DNA of 64,000 bases from Nonomuraea sp. SYSU D8015 (GCF_008065375.1 NZ_VJYI01000010.1:186001-250000), one strand, 5' to 3'. Positions 1 to 8,803 are shown, numbered from the stretch's first letter. Notes: a model not told the origin generated them from the letters alone. Made by a program: numbers and translations.

Positions 1-261
1 CGGCGCGCTCAGGACGCGGTTCCTGACCTCGGGGGAAGCGTGCGCCAGGAGCACCAGCCCCGAGGAGGAGGCGTTCAGCGGCAGCGCGGCTCCTCGGCGC
101 GACCGCCAACCCCACCGGCGCCTGGACGGCCCACCGCCGCGAACGCCGCGGGCGAACCGCTATGCCGAGCTGTGGGTGTCGTTCGGGGCAGATCGGATGT
201 CCGCGGCACCCCCCTCCAGGAGTGCGCTGCTCGTCCAGGGGATTCAGCCCGGCGATCCCCG
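1..261. other. Left-edge stretch without a supported gene
   Basis: This stretch lies downstream of the leftward amidohydrolase gene. Open frames cross it on both strands, as expected at this GC content, but none has a ribosome binding site, a recognisable domain or a sensible end. One rightward frame that enters from the window edge has G or C in nearly all third positions for its first 60 codons, so the end of a truncated neighbouring gene cannot be excluded. No hairpin terminator was recognised. Confidence 0.4.
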
Positions 262-1539
262 TCAGGCAGGGTCGGCGGCCGAGCGGGGGAACTGCTCGGC
301 CAGCCCGTCGAGGCCGACGAGCGGCGCGGACAGCAGCTCGCGGACGCGGCGGTCGCGCAGGCGCAACGCCTCGTGCTGCGCGCCGGTGAGCGGGATCCAC
401 GGCTTCGGGTGCGGCGGGAGCCGCGGCGGCAGGGGCCGCCCGGCGATGTAGGTGACCTCGTTGACCAGCCGCCGGTCGGCGACGCGGCACCGCCGGTGCG
501 CGTCCACCAGCTCGAATTCGCCTTCCTGGAGCGTGAACACGGCGAGGTCGGCGCGGGCGCCGACGGCCAGCGTGCCGATCCCGCCCGGCAGGTTCAGCGC
601 CCGGGCCGGGCGCACGGTCGCCGCCGCGACCACGTCGTGCAGCGGCAGGCCGGCGGCCAGCAGCTTGGTCATCGTGGTGGGCAGGTCGAACACGGGCCCG
701 TACAGGGAGCGGGCGTGCAGGTCGGAGGAGATCGTGTGCGGGGTCACGCCGGCCTTCAGCTGCGCTTCGAGCACGTCGAAGGCGAAGCCGCCGGAGCCGT
801 GCCCGATGTCGAACAGCACGCCCGCGGTGTGCGCCTCGATCACGGCGGGCGTCACCGTCGTGCCGTCGACCATGCCGGAGGCCAGCCCGCTGGCGCAGTG
901 CGTGACGATGTCGCCGGGGCGCAGCAGGCCGAGCACCTCGTCCACGGCGGGCGGGGCGACGCCGATGTGCACCATCACGGGGACGCCGCCGGTCTCGGCC
1001 ACCGCGATCGCGCGGCGCAGCGGCTCCAGCCCGTTGTCGCCGACGGTCTTGCCGTCCATGCGGACCTTCACCCCGAAGATCATGTCACGGTTGGCGGCGA
1101 GGGTGGCGGCGGCCAGGTCGACGTCGCAGTTGGCCAGCTCCCGGCTCTCGCCGTCGGGCGCGGTCAGGCCGACGGCGGAGATGTTGAGCAGCGCTGCCAC
1201 GCGCACCCGGACGTCGCCGATCGCCGCGCGCAGGGAGTCGATGGCGTACGCGCCGGCCGAGCCGGCGTCGACCCAGGTCGTGACCCCGGAGTACCAGGCG
1301 ACGGCGTCGGGGTCGATCCCCCAGTAGGTGGCTCCCGGATGCACGTGCGTGTGCAGGTCCACCAGGCCGGGAGTGATCAGTTTGCCGCGGGCGTCGATCA
1401 CCTCGCGGGCGGTGTGCCGGGGCAGGCCGGGGGCGACCGCGGCGATCCGGCCGCCGCGCACGCCGACGTCGAACCGGCCGACGTGGCCGCCGCCGACGTC
1501 GATGACCTCGCCGCCGGCCAGCAGCAGATCGTAGGACAT
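262..1539 (-). CDS. Amidohydrolase/deacetylase family metallohydrolase
   Basis: A 425-residue TIM-barrel metallohydrolase of the amidohydrolase superfamily, in the dihydroorotase-like branch that includes N-acetyl-amino-acid (ester) deacetylases. The N-terminal beta-sandwich is followed by the metal motif HTH at residues 63-65, a lysine (K158, in FGVKVR) placed as the carboxylated metal-bridging lysine, histidines at 191 (MVHIG) and 214 (VTHC), and the catalytic aspartate in SSDLHA near 273. No signal peptide is present, so it acts in the cytoplasm. The start is ATG with AGGAGA in front. It lies 7 bp after the regulator gene on the same strand, so the two are probably cotranscribed, divergent from an ABC transporter operon. 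It probably removes an acyl group from an imported amino-acid-like substrate. The exact substrate cannot be read from sequence; a hydantoinase or dihydroorotase-like role is the alternative. Confidence 0.85.
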   Translation of the reverse strand: MSYDLLLAGGEVIDVGGGHVGRFDVGVRGGRIAAVAPGLPRHTAREVIDARGKLITPGLVDLHTHVHPGATYWGIDPDAVAWYSGVTTWVDAGSAGAYAIDSLRAAIGDVRVRVAALLNISAVGLTAPDGESRELANCDVDLAAATLAANRDMIFGVKVRMDGKTVGDNGLEPLRRAIAVAETGGVPVMVHIGVAPPAVDEVLGLLRPGDIVTHCASGLASGMVDGTTVTPAVIEAHTAGVLFDIGHGSGGFAFDVLEAQLKAGVTPHTISSDLHARSLYGPVFDLPTTMTKLLAAGLPLHDVVAAATVRPARALNLPGGIGTLAVGARADLAVFTLQEGEFELVDAHRRCRVADRRLVNEVTYIAGRPLPPRLPPHPKPWIPLTGAQHEALRLRDRRVRELLSAPLVGLDGLAEQFPRSAADPA

Positions 1540-1546
1540 GCTTCTC

Positions 1547-2989
1547 CTAGGGCTTGGCGGACGAGATCGGCTCAGCGGACGAGGTCGGCTCAGCGGACGA
1601 GGTCGGCTCAGCGGACGAGGTCGGCTCAGCGGACGAGGTCGGCTCAGCGGACGAGGTCGGTTCGGCGGGCGGGGTCTCGCCCATGAGCGCGCTGCCGATG
1701 CCGAGGCGGTAGAGCCTGGTCGGCCGGCCCTTGCGGTGCATCTGCTCGGTGCCTTCCTCCGTGACCAGGCCCGACTCGCTGAGCTTGCGGATCAGGCGGC
1801 GTCCGCTCGGATCCGTGATGCCGAGCGCGGCGGCGAGGTCGCTGGGCGAGACGAGGCGGCCTTCGAGGCTGCGTTCGAGCGCGGCCAGCCGGGACAGGGT
1901 CGCCGGGCTCAGGCCGGCTCGGCGGGCGAGCCCCTCGAGGTCGCCGCCGTGGTCGCGGTAGGTGAAGGCGAGCGGGGAGCCGGCGTCGCTCACGGGGCCG
2001 CTCATCGGGCCGATGATGACCCCGCTGTCCTCGACCAGGTACGCCGACGGCACGCTCTCCTGCTCGGCGCGCGAGGCCGCCCATTCGGCGAGCTGGACGC
2101 AGGTGCGGGCGGAGGCGCCCACGCCGAACCCGGCGGCCAGGCGGATGCCGAGCGAGTCCTGCGCCCGGGCGAGGATCGGCAGGGAGACCCAGTTGTGGGT
2201 GACGTGCTCGAACAGCGCCTTGTGGGCGAAGACCACGACACCCCTGCGGTCGCGGTCCTCGATCCACGCGTCGCTGAACTCGGGCGTGTTGACCAGCAGG
2301 TTCATCAGCCCGATCCGGGCCCGGTCGAGGTCGGCCTGGGAGTCCTGGGTGACGACGAGGAAGACGCCGGCGGCGAAGCGCTGCCCGCTGGCCTGCCGGG
2401 ACTGGATGCGCAGCGCGAGCTCGTGCAGGTTGGCCCGGATCGTGGCCGGGCCGGGGAGCGCGTTGAGCACGGTGACGGAGCCGGCCAGCCGGGCGGTGAC
2501 CGCGGTGCGCAGGCTGATGGCGTAGGCGGCGCCGGTGCGCTCGCGGAAGCGGCGGTGGAAGTCCACGATCTCCTCGACGCTCTGCCCCGGATCGTACGGC
2601 AGGCAGGCGACCTGGTCCCGGTCGAGCTCGAGCGCCTGGACGACCTCGTCGACCGTCTCGGGGTCGAAGGTGTCGACGCTGACCGGCGTGGCCGGCCGGC
2701 CACGCGCCAGGGCCCGGAAGAACGCGATCGACAGGTCGAGGCCGGCGGACTTGGTGACCGTGACCGACAGATCGGCGGGCAGCAGGTCGCGGGACCTGGT
2801 GAAGGGAACCTGCCCGAGCAGCAGCCCGTTCAGCTGCTCGCGGCCGAGGAGCTCCTGGACCCGCGGGCGTATCTCGTCCTCGTGCTCGTAGAGGACCCAC
2901 TCCAGGCGCACGCCGGAGAGGGTGCGGGCCGCCTCCTCGAAGACGGCGCGGTGACTCGTGTGGGCGACGAGTCCGATCACGATCGCCAT
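1547..2989 (-). CDS. Winged-helix regulator with degenerate nucleotide-cyclase-like middle domain
   Basis: A 480-residue protein, starting at the ATG of MAIVIGLVAH, which has a G-rich ribosome site (ATAGGGGGAT) in front; the open frame continues 34 codons upstream but without such a site. Residues about 1-150 form an alpha/beta sensor-like region. The middle region (FGVGASARTCVQLAEWAASRA and surroundings) resembles the degenerate GGDEF/GTP-cyclohydrolase-III-type fold. A winged helix follows (SPATLSRLAALERSLEGR and the GLVTEEG wing). The C-terminus is a run of Ala-Glu-Pro-Thr-Ser-Ser repeats coded by an 18-bp tandem repeat. It is cotranscribed with the amidohydrolase and divergent from the transporter operon, so it most likely controls both. 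The fold assignment is inference; I recognise the architecture only by pattern. Confidence 0.7.
   Translation of the reverse strand: MAIVIGLVAHTSHRAVFEEAARTLSGVRLEWVLYEHEDEIRPRVQELLGREQLNGLLLGQVPFTRSRDLLPADLSVTVTKSAGLDLSIAFFRALARGRPATPVSVDTFDPETVDEVVQALELDRDQVACLPYDPGQSVEEIVDFHRRFRERTGAAYAISLRTAVTARLAGSVTVLNALPGPATIRANLHELALRIQSRQASGQRFAAGVFLVVTQDSQADLDRARIGLMNLLVNTPEFSDAWIEDRDRRGVVVFAHKALFEHVTHNWVSLPILARAQDSLGIRLAAGFGVGASARTCVQLAEWAASRAEQESVPSAYLVEDSGVIIGPMSGPVSDAGSPLAFTYRDHGGDLEGLARRAGLSPATLSRLAALERSLEGRLVSPSDLAAALGITDPSGRRLIRKLSESGLVTEEGTEQMHRKGRPTRLYRLGIGSALMGETPPAEPTSSAEPTSSAEPTSSAEPTSSAEPTSSAEPISSAKP
1557..1664. repeat. 18-bp coding tandem repeat, six copies
   Basis: Six head-to-tail 18-bp units (GCGGACGAGGTCGGCTCA and close variants) lie exactly in frame with the end of the regulator gene and encode six Ala/Ser-Glu-Pro-Thr-Ser-Ser type hexapeptides. 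The first copy (A for G) and last copy carry point differences. Such an array can change copy number by slippage without breaking the reading frame. Confidence 0.95.
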
Positions 2990-3135
2990 GATCCCCCTAT
3001 ACGACCTATGTCCGGAAATGGTTCGCAGGACACCCCTTTTTACGAACTGCACTGTTGACGCAGCGTCCCCAGGGGAGCATCCTGATCCCACCTTACTACG
3101 AACTACTTACGAACATGGTCCGTTAAGGAGGGGCA
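2990..3135. promoter_or_regulatory. Divergent promoter region with TACGAAC repeats
   Basis: This 146-bp region separates the leftward regulator from the rightward transporter operon and is AT-richer than its surroundings. TACGAAC occurs three times (3041-3047, 3097-3103, 3108-3114), and a near-inverted copy GTTCGCA sits at 3021-3027, making GTTCGCA...TACGAAC a spaced inverted repeat. TTGACG at 3055-3060 could be a -35 element for the operon. The transporter start at 3136 has the strong ribosome site AAGGAGGGG. The heptamers are good candidates for the binding site of the adjacent regulator. Confidence 0.55.
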
Positions 3136-4206
3136 ATGAAAGGAATGACCCGGCGCGCGCTGATCGCCGCGGCGGCCGGCGCGCTGCTCGCCACGACAGC
3201 GTGCAACGTCGACTCGGGCGCCACCACCGCGAGCAGCCCCGCGGCAGGCGGGACGGCGAGCGCCGCGCCCAAGGCGCTCAAGGTGGGCTGGTCCACGATC
3301 TACCTGGCGCCGTCGTGGATGCAGCAGACCCTGAAGATGCTCGAAGACGACGTCGCGCGGCTGAAGGGCGAGGGCAAGGTCGCCAGTTACGAGACCTTCA
3401 ACGCCAACGGCGACACCTCCCAGCAGATCGCCCAGATCCAGGCGATGATCACCCAGAAGTACGACGTCATCCTCGTCGACGCCGGCTCCTCCACGGCGCT
3501 CAACCCCGTGATGGAGCAGGCGGTGGCGGCGGGCATCGTGGTGGCCAACTTCGACAGCCTGGTGACCAGCGACAAGGTCATCAGGGTCGGCACCGACCAG
3601 GTCGAGTGGGGCCGGATGACCGCCCAGTGGCTGGCCGACAAGCTCGGCGGCAAGGGCGAGATCATCGCGATGAACGGCCCGGCCGGCGTGTCGGTCAGCG
3701 AGGAGCGCTGGAAGGGGGCCGAGGAGGTCTTCAAGAAGTACCCGGACATCAAGATCGCGGCCAACGTGCACAGCGAGTACAACCTGGCGCCGGCGGCGCA
3801 GGCGTTCGCCTCGGCCTACTCCGCCAACCCGGACATCACCGGCGTGTTCTCCCAGGGCGGCGCACTGTCCGCGGCGGCCCTGCAGACCCTGGTGAAGCAG
3901 GACAGGAAGCTGGTCCCGATCACCGGCGAGAACTACAACGGCTTCCTCAAGATGTGGGCCGAGAAGCGCAGGGAGGGGTTCTCCTCCATCGCCACGGCGC
4001 AGCCGAACTACCTGTCGGTGATCGCCCTCCAGGCGGCCGTGGCCAAGGCCGGGGGCGCGAACGTCCCCATGAACATCACGGTCCCCCTCCCCGAGATCAC
4101 AGACGAGAACCTCGACCAGTTCGTCAAGCCCGACCAGCCCGACGACTCGTACCCGATCCAGCCGCTCCCGCAGGGCGAGATCGACAAGCTGATCGCCGGC
4201 AAGTAG
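3136..4206 (+). CDS. Sugar-type ABC transporter substrate-binding lipoprotein (RbsB family)
   Basis: A 356-residue periplasmic-binding-protein-fold lipoprotein. The N-terminus has basic residues, a hydrophobic stretch and a lipobox ending at Cys23 (LATTAC), so it is anchored outside the membrane. The mature part shows type I binding-protein features (VDAGSSTALNPVMEQAVAAGIVVANFD; ITGVFSQGG) of the ribose/galactose family. Ribosome site AAGGAGGGG precedes the ATG. It is the first gene of a tightly spaced operon with an RbsA-type ATPase and two RbsC-type permeases. The nearby deacylases and PLP enzyme suggest that the ligand may not be a simple sugar. The family covers ribose, xylose, autoinducer-2 and related ligands, and specificity cannot be decided here. 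Confidence 0.88.
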   Translation: MKGMTRRALIAAAAGALLATTACNVDSGATTASSPAAGGTASAAPKALKVGWSTIYLAPSWMQQTLKMLEDDVARLKGEGKVASYETFNANGDTSQQIAQIQAMITQKYDVILVDAGSSTALNPVMEQAVAAGIVVANFDSLVTSDKVIRVGTDQVEWGRMTAQWLADKLGGKGEIIAMNGPAGVSVSEERWKGAEEVFKKYPDIKIAANVHSEYNLAPAAQAFASAYSANPDITGVFSQGGALSAAALQTLVKQDRKLVPITGENYNGFLKMWAEKRREGFSSIATAQPNYLSVIALQAAVAKAGGANVPMNITVPLPEITDENLDQFVKPDQPDDSYPIQPLPQGEIDKLIAGK

Positions 4207-4221
4207 CGGAGGAAACCGCGG

Positions 4222-5739
4222 ATGACCCTGCTGAACGTCGAGCGGGTGTCGAAGTCCTTCGCCGGGGTCACCGTCCTGCGCGAGGTCAGCTTCGACATAC
4301 AACCCGGAGAGGTGCTCGCCCTCGTGGGCGAGAACGGCGCCGGGAAGAGCACCGTCCTGTCGTTGATCACCGGCCTGCTCGCCCCTGACTCCGGGACGAT
4401 CAGGTACGCCGGCGAGCCGGTCCGCGCGTGGTCCCCGCACCGCGCCCGGGCCGCCGGCATCGCCTCGGTCCACCAGGAGCTGAGCCTCAATCCGCACCAG
4501 AGCGTGGCCCAGAACGTCTTCCTCGGCGCCTGGCCCGCCCGCCGCGGCCTGGTGCGCCACCGCGACCTGGCGGCCCGCGCCCGCCCGCTGCTGGAACGCG
4601 TGGGACTCGACGCCGACCCCAGGACGCCCGCCGGGCGGCTGCCGCTCGGCGCGCAGCAGCTGGTGGAGCTGGCCAAGGCGCTGGCCGCGGACCCGCGCCT
4701 GCTCATCCTCGACGAGGCCACGTCCGCGCTCGACGACGACCAGGTCCGCGCGGTCTTCCGGGTGGCCGGCGAGCTGCGCGAGCGGGGCGGCTCCGTGGTG
4801 ATCGTCAGCCACCGGATGGGCGAGCTGCTGTCGATCAGCGACCGGCTGACCGTCCTCAAGGACGGCGAGGTGATGGCCACCCGCAGGCGCGCCGAGACCG
4901 ACCACGACGACCTCGTCCGGCTGATGGTGGGGCGGGAGCTGTCGGACATGTTCCCGGCCAAGCCGGACTCCTCCCCGGTGGAGCCCGTGCTGCGTGTCAG
5001 CGGGCTCGCCGTCCCCGGCTCGCGCGCCGGGGTCGACCTGGAGCTGGCGCCCGGCCGGATCGTCGGGCTGGGCGGGCTGCAGGGCCAGGGGCAGCGGGAG
5101 GTGCTGCGGGCCCTGTTCGGGCTGCGTCCCCACGGCGGCCGGATCGAGCTGGACGGCCGGCCCTGCCGCCTCGCCTCGCCCCGGGAGGCCATCCGCCGGG
5201 GCGTCGGGTACGTGCCGGAAGACCGCAAGACCGAGGGGCTCCACGTGGTGCGCAGCGTCCGCGACAACCTCGCGCTGACCAGCCTGCGCACCCTCGCCCC
5301 GGCCCGCGCCCTGACGACCGTCTCCCGGCGGCGCGAGAGCGAGCTGGTAGGCGAGCTGATCAGGCGGATGCGGATCAAGGCGGCCTCGCCCGCCCAGGAG
5401 GCGCGTCGGCTGTCCGGCGGCAACCAGCAGAAGGTCGCCCTGGCCAAGTGGCTGCCCAACCGGCCACGGGTGCTGCTGCTGGCGGAGCCGACCCGGGGCA
5501 TCGACGTCGGCACCAAGCGGGAGATCTACCACCTGCTGCGCGAGCTGGCCGCCGAGGGCATGGCGGTGCTCGTCACCTCGGGCGACACCATGGAGCTGGT
5601 CGGACTGTGCGACGAGGTCCTCGTGATGTACGAGGGCGCGGTCGTGGACCGGCTGGCCGGCGCGGAGCTGACCGAGGAACGCCTGGTCCACGCCTCGGTG
5701 GCGGGCCGGGCCGCGGCCGGGGAGGTGTCGCGTGCGTGA
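4222..5739 (+). CDS. Double ABC ATPase of ribose-type importer (RbsA/MglA family)
   Basis: A 505-residue protein with two fused nucleotide-binding domains that powers the importer from the cytoplasmic side. Domain 1 has Walker A GENGAGKST at residues 36-44, a signature region reading LPLGAQQL in place of LSGGQ, and Walker B LLILDEATSALD. Domain 2 has the usual degenerate P-loop (GLQGQGQRE), signature LSGGNQQKV and Walker B LLLAEPTRGID. Degeneracy of one site per domain is normal in this family. The ATG follows GGAGGAAA and lies 15 bp after the binding-protein gene. The last 8 bp overlap the first permease gene. Confidence 0.92.
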   Translation: MTLLNVERVSKSFAGVTVLREVSFDIQPGEVLALVGENGAGKSTVLSLITGLLAPDSGTIRYAGEPVRAWSPHRARAAGIASVHQELSLNPHQSVAQNVFLGAWPARRGLVRHRDLAARARPLLERVGLDADPRTPAGRLPLGAQQLVELAKALAADPRLLILDEATSALDDDQVRAVFRVAGELRERGGSVVIVSHRMGELLSISDRLTVLKDGEVMATRRRAETDHDDLVRLMVGRELSDMFPAKPDSSPVEPVLRVSGLAVPGSRAGVDLELAPGRIVGLGGLQGQGQREVLRALFGLRPHGGRIELDGRPCRLASPREAIRRGVGYVPEDRKTEGLHVVRSVRDNLALTSLRTLAPARALTTVSRRRESELVGELIRRMRIKAASPAQEARRLSGGNQQKVALAKWLPNRPRVLLLAEPTRGIDVGTKREIYHLLRELAAEGMAVLVTSGDTMELVGLCDEVLVMYEGAVVDRLAGAELTEERLVHASVAGRAAAGEVSRA

Positions 5740-6679
5740 TCGCCTGCGAGGGCGCGCCGTGCGCGGCGACCTCGATCTCGTCTGGCTCGGCGCGCTGCTC
5801 CTCGTCGCGCTGGCCGTCTACTGGCGGCTCGACCCCACGCTGCCCCGCCCGGCGACGATCACGATCCTGTCGGCGCAGTTCCTGCCGCTGATCCTGGCCG
5901 CGGCCGGCCAGACCGTCGTCATGCTCACCGGGGGCATCGACCTGTCACTGGGCGCCGTGCTGTCGCTCGGCATGGCGGTGTTCGTGACGAACCCCGCGGG
6001 GAACGTGGTGGCCTCCATGGCGCTCGCCCTGGCCGTCACCGTGCTGGCCGGCGCGGCGAACGGCGCTCTGGTCGCCTACGCCGGGCTGCCGCCGATCATC
6101 GTCACGCTGGCGGCGTCCTTCCTGTGGGCAGGGGTGACGCTGATCGTGCTGCCGCAGCCCGGCGGGCAGGTGCCGGCCGAGCTGGTGCGGGCGTACAACA
6201 TGGGCTGGTACGGGCTCGCCCTCCCGGCGATCGCCATCGGCCTGGCCCTGGCGGTCTGGAAGCTGGTCAAGACCACGCGGTTCGGCCTGGCGCTGTACGC
6301 GGTGGGCGGCAACGAGCACGGGGCGTTCGCCAACGGCATCGACACCCGCCGCGTCAAGATCGCCGCGTACGGCTTCGCGGGCCTGTTCACCGGCCTGGCC
6401 GGCATCGGCCTGGCGATCCAGACCGGGTCGGGGGACCCGACGATCGGCACCCCGTACACGTTGAACTCCATCGCGGTCGCGGTGCTCGGCGGGATCAGCT
6501 TCTTCGGCGGCGTCGGGCGGATGCGGGGCACGCTGCTCGGCGCGCTGCTGTTCGGCCTGCTGTCCAACCTGCTGCTGTTCACCGGGATCTCGACCTTCTA
6601 CCAGCTGATCCTGCAAGGTGTCGTGCTCGTCGTCGCCGTCGCGGTGAAGACGCTGGCGGCCAGAGAGAGGGTGGCATGA
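5732..6679 (+). CDS. Ribose-type ABC permease 1 (RbsC family)
   Basis: A 315-residue integral membrane permease. It starts at a GTG inside the end of the ATPase gene, with GGAGGTG upstream. Eight to ten hydrophobic segments are visible. The family signatures GGIDLSLGAVLSLG (near residue 70) and AVAVLGGISFFGGVGRMRGTLLGA (C-terminal third) are intact. It should pair with the second permease as a heterodimer, since two different permeases are encoded in place of the usual homodimer. It overlaps the next gene by 4 bp (ATGA). Confidence 0.92.
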   Translation: MRDRLRGRAVRGDLDLVWLGALLLVALAVYWRLDPTLPRPATITILSAQFLPLILAAAGQTVVMLTGGIDLSLGAVLSLGMAVFVTNPAGNVVASMALALAVTVLAGAANGALVAYAGLPPIIVTLAASFLWAGVTLIVLPQPGGQVPAELVRAYNMGWYGLALPAIAIGLALAVWKLVKTTRFGLALYAVGGNEHGAFANGIDTRRVKIAAYGFAGLFTGLAGIGLAIQTGSGDPTIGTPYTLNSIAVAVLGGISFFGGVGRMRGTLLGALLFGLLSNLLLFTGISTFYQLILQGVVLVVAVAVKTLAARERVA

Positions 6680-7617
6680 TGGCGGCGCTCACGGCGCTGC
6701 GCGGCAACCGGCCGCTGTGGGCCTTCGGGGTGCTGGTGGTGACCTGGCTGGCGGCGATCCTGTTCGCCGGCGGGTTCGACAGCGTCGCGAGCGTGCGCTA
6801 CCTGGTGCAGACGGCCTCGTTCCTCGGCATCGTGGCCGTGGGACAGACGCTCGTGGTGATGATGAGCGGGATCGACCTGTCGGTCTCGGCGGTCGTGGGG
6901 CTGTCGGCCGTCGTGTGCGCGCAGGTCGCCGCGGGGTCTGGCGGCACGGTCGCCGTCCTGGTGGCGCTGGCGGTCAGCGCGCTGGTCGGGCTGGTCAACG
7001 CCGCAGGGCTGATCTGGCTGCGCCTGCCGCCGATGGTCATGACGCTGGCGACCGGGACGGTGATCTCCGGCGCGCTGCTCATCTACACGGGCGGCTCGCC
7101 CCGCTCGGCCCGCATCCCGCTGCTGGACGCGCTCGCCAACGGCAGCGTGGCCGGGATCCCGCTGGCCACGATCCTGTGGCTGGCGATCACGGCCGTCGCC
7201 GTCTGGTTGCTGCACCTGTCGCGCCTGGGACGCTACGCCTTCGCGTTGGGCACCAGCGAGCCGGCCTCGCGGGCCTCGGGCGTGCCGGTCCCGGTGACCA
7301 CGCTCGCGATGTACGCGGCCTGCGCGCTGCTGGCCGGCGTCGCCGGGCTGGTGCTGCTCGGCTTCACCGGCACCAGTTCGCTGACCATGGGGAATCCGTA
7401 CCAGCTGCTGTCGATCGCCTCGGTCGTCCTGGGCGGCACGTCCATCCTGGGCGGGCGCGGGCACGTGCTCGGGACGGTGGCCGGGGCGCTGCTGCTGACG
7501 CTGCTGACGGCGCTGCTGGTGGCGTGGAACCTGGGGGAGGGGCCGCGCCAGGTCGCGCTGGGGCTGCTCATCATCGCGCTGCTGCTCGTCTACGCCCGTG
7601 AACGGCGGACGACGTGA
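6676..7617 (+). CDS. Ribose-type ABC permease 2 (RbsC family)
   Basis: A 313-residue multi-pass membrane protein. ATG at 6676 overlaps the previous stop (ATGA); an adjacent ATG at 6679 is equally possible. The signature MSGIDLSVSAVVGLSAVV and the C-terminal VVLGGTSILGGRGHVLGTV identify the RbsC/XylH family. It is the second half of the translocation channel. Its stop overlaps the start of the M20 hydrolase gene by 4 bp, which ties the transporter translationally to the downstream enzymes. Confidence 0.91.
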   Translation: MMAALTALRGNRPLWAFGVLVVTWLAAILFAGGFDSVASVRYLVQTASFLGIVAVGQTLVVMMSGIDLSVSAVVGLSAVVCAQVAAGSGGTVAVLVALAVSALVGLVNAAGLIWLRLPPMVMTLATGTVISGALLIYTGGSPRSARIPLLDALANGSVAGIPLATILWLAITAVAVWLLHLSRLGRYAFALGTSEPASRASGVPVPVTTLAMYAACALLAGVAGLVLLGFTGTSSLTMGNPYQLLSIASVVLGGTSILGGRGHVLGTVAGALLLTLLTALLVAWNLGEGPRQVALGLLIIALLLVYARERRTT

Positions 7618-8753
7618 CGGCGCAGGCGGAGGCGCTGCTGCGGGAGCTGGTCCGCACGCCGAGCGTCAACCCGCGCGACGGATCGGGGCCGGGGGAGGCG
7701 ATGCTGGCGGCGGTCGTCCAGCGGTGGCTCCTCTACCACGGGATCGCGGCGGAGACGCACGAGGTGCTGCCCGGCCGGCCCAACGTGGTGGCGGTGGTGC
7801 CCGGCCGCGACGCCCGCGCGATCCTGCTGGAGTCGCATCTGGACACCGTCGAGATCGACGGCATGACCGTGGACCCGTACGCGGGCGAGGTGCGCGACGG
7901 GCGGCTGTACGGCCGGGGCGCCTGCGACGCGAAGGGGCCGCTGGCCGCGTTCATGCTCGCCGCCGCGCAGCTGGCCGCCGGTCCGCTCCCGCCGCACACG
8001 GTGGTGCTGGCCGCCGTCGTGGACGAGGAGTACCGCTACCGGGGGGTGCTGGGCCTGCTCGACGACCTCCCCGTGCCGGAGGTGATCGGGGCGGTGGTCG
8101 GCGAGCCGACCGGGCTGGCGGCGGCGACCGCGCACAAGGGCGTGGTGCGGTACACGATGCGCACGCTGGGCCGGGCGGGCCACACCTCCCGGCCGGCGGA
8201 GGCGGTCAACGCGGTCTCGCTGATGGCCCGCGTGATCGGCCACCTCGACGCCGCCCCGCCGGAGATCCCCGCCCATCCGCTGCTCGGCCCCGCCACCAGG
8301 TGCGTCACGCGCATCCACGGCGGCAGCGGCCCGAACATCGTGCCCGGGCGCTGCGAGATCGACGTCGACCGGCGCACGCTCCCCGGCGAGGATCCGCTGG
8401 AGGTGTGGCGGCGCGAGGGGGAGGAGCTGGAGCGGCTGCTGCCCGGGCGGATCGAGCTCGACCCGCCGTTCAACGTGGACTACGCGCTGGACACCCCGGC
8501 CGGCAGCCCGATCGTCGCCGCGCTGTGCGGCGCGCTCGCCGATCGCGGGCGGGACGCGAGCGTGCGGGGCATGCCGTTCTGCACGGACGCCAGCAAGCTC
8601 GCGCGGGCCGGCATCCCGGCGGTGGTCTTCGGGCCGGGCTCGATCCTCGACGCGCACTCCGCCGACGAGTCGGTGGCCCTGGCCGACGTGGCATTCGCCG
8701 CCGAGGTGGTCACCGACCTGGCCCGCCGGGTGGAGGTGGGCGCGTGCGGCTGA
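7614..8753 (+). CDS. M20 family metallohydrolase (ArgE/DapE type)
   Basis: A 379-residue cytoplasmic zinc amidase of the acetylornithine deacetylase/succinyl-diaminopimelate desuccinylase family. Metal and catalytic residues are all visible: H75 and D77 in ESHLDTVE, D105 in GRGACDAKG, the E138-E139 pair in VVDEEY, E164 in GEPT and a late His in LDAHSADES. The middle dimerisation domain (GRAGHTSRPAEAVNAV) is intact. The GTG start overlaps the permease stop (GTGA); there is no strong ribosome site, consistent with translational coupling. It probably cleaves an amide bond of the imported substrate. A carboxypeptidase G2-like or ArgE-like role is possible; true arginine biosynthesis is unlikely in this context. 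Confidence 0.88.
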   Translation: MTAQAEALLRELVRTPSVNPRDGSGPGEAMLAAVVQRWLLYHGIAAETHEVLPGRPNVVAVVPGRDARAILLESHLDTVEIDGMTVDPYAGEVRDGRLYGRGACDAKGPLAAFMLAAAQLAAGPLPPHTVVLAAVVDEEYRYRGVLGLLDDLPVPEVIGAVVGEPTGLAAATAHKGVVRYTMRTLGRAGHTSRPAEAVNAVSLMARVIGHLDAAPPEIPAHPLLGPATRCVTRIHGGSGPNIVPGRCEIDVDRRTLPGEDPLEVWRREGEELERLLPGRIELDPPFNVDYALDTPAGSPIVAALCGALADRGRDASVRGMPFCTDASKLARAGIPAVVFGPGSILDAHSADESVALADVAFAAEVVTDLARRVEVGACG

Positions 8754-8803
8754 CCTGTCGCGCGCACCCGGTGCCGCGGGCGGGGGTGGGCGCGTGCGGC
8801 TGA
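8735..8803. repeat. 19-bp direct repeat at a gene junction
   Basis: GGTGGGCGCGTGCGGCTGA occurs at 8735-8753, where it carries the M20 stop codon, and again at 8785-8803, where its internal GTG is the start of the next gene. The two copies start 50 bp apart. The likely ancestral state was a direct GTG/TGA overlap of the two genes, later separated by this duplication. Confidence 0.85.

Noticed and set aside
40..1686. A rightward frame of 548 codons opposite the amidohydrolase
   Set aside because: Its composition is a shadow of the antisense metallohydrolase and ends in the reverse reading of the 18-bp repeat.
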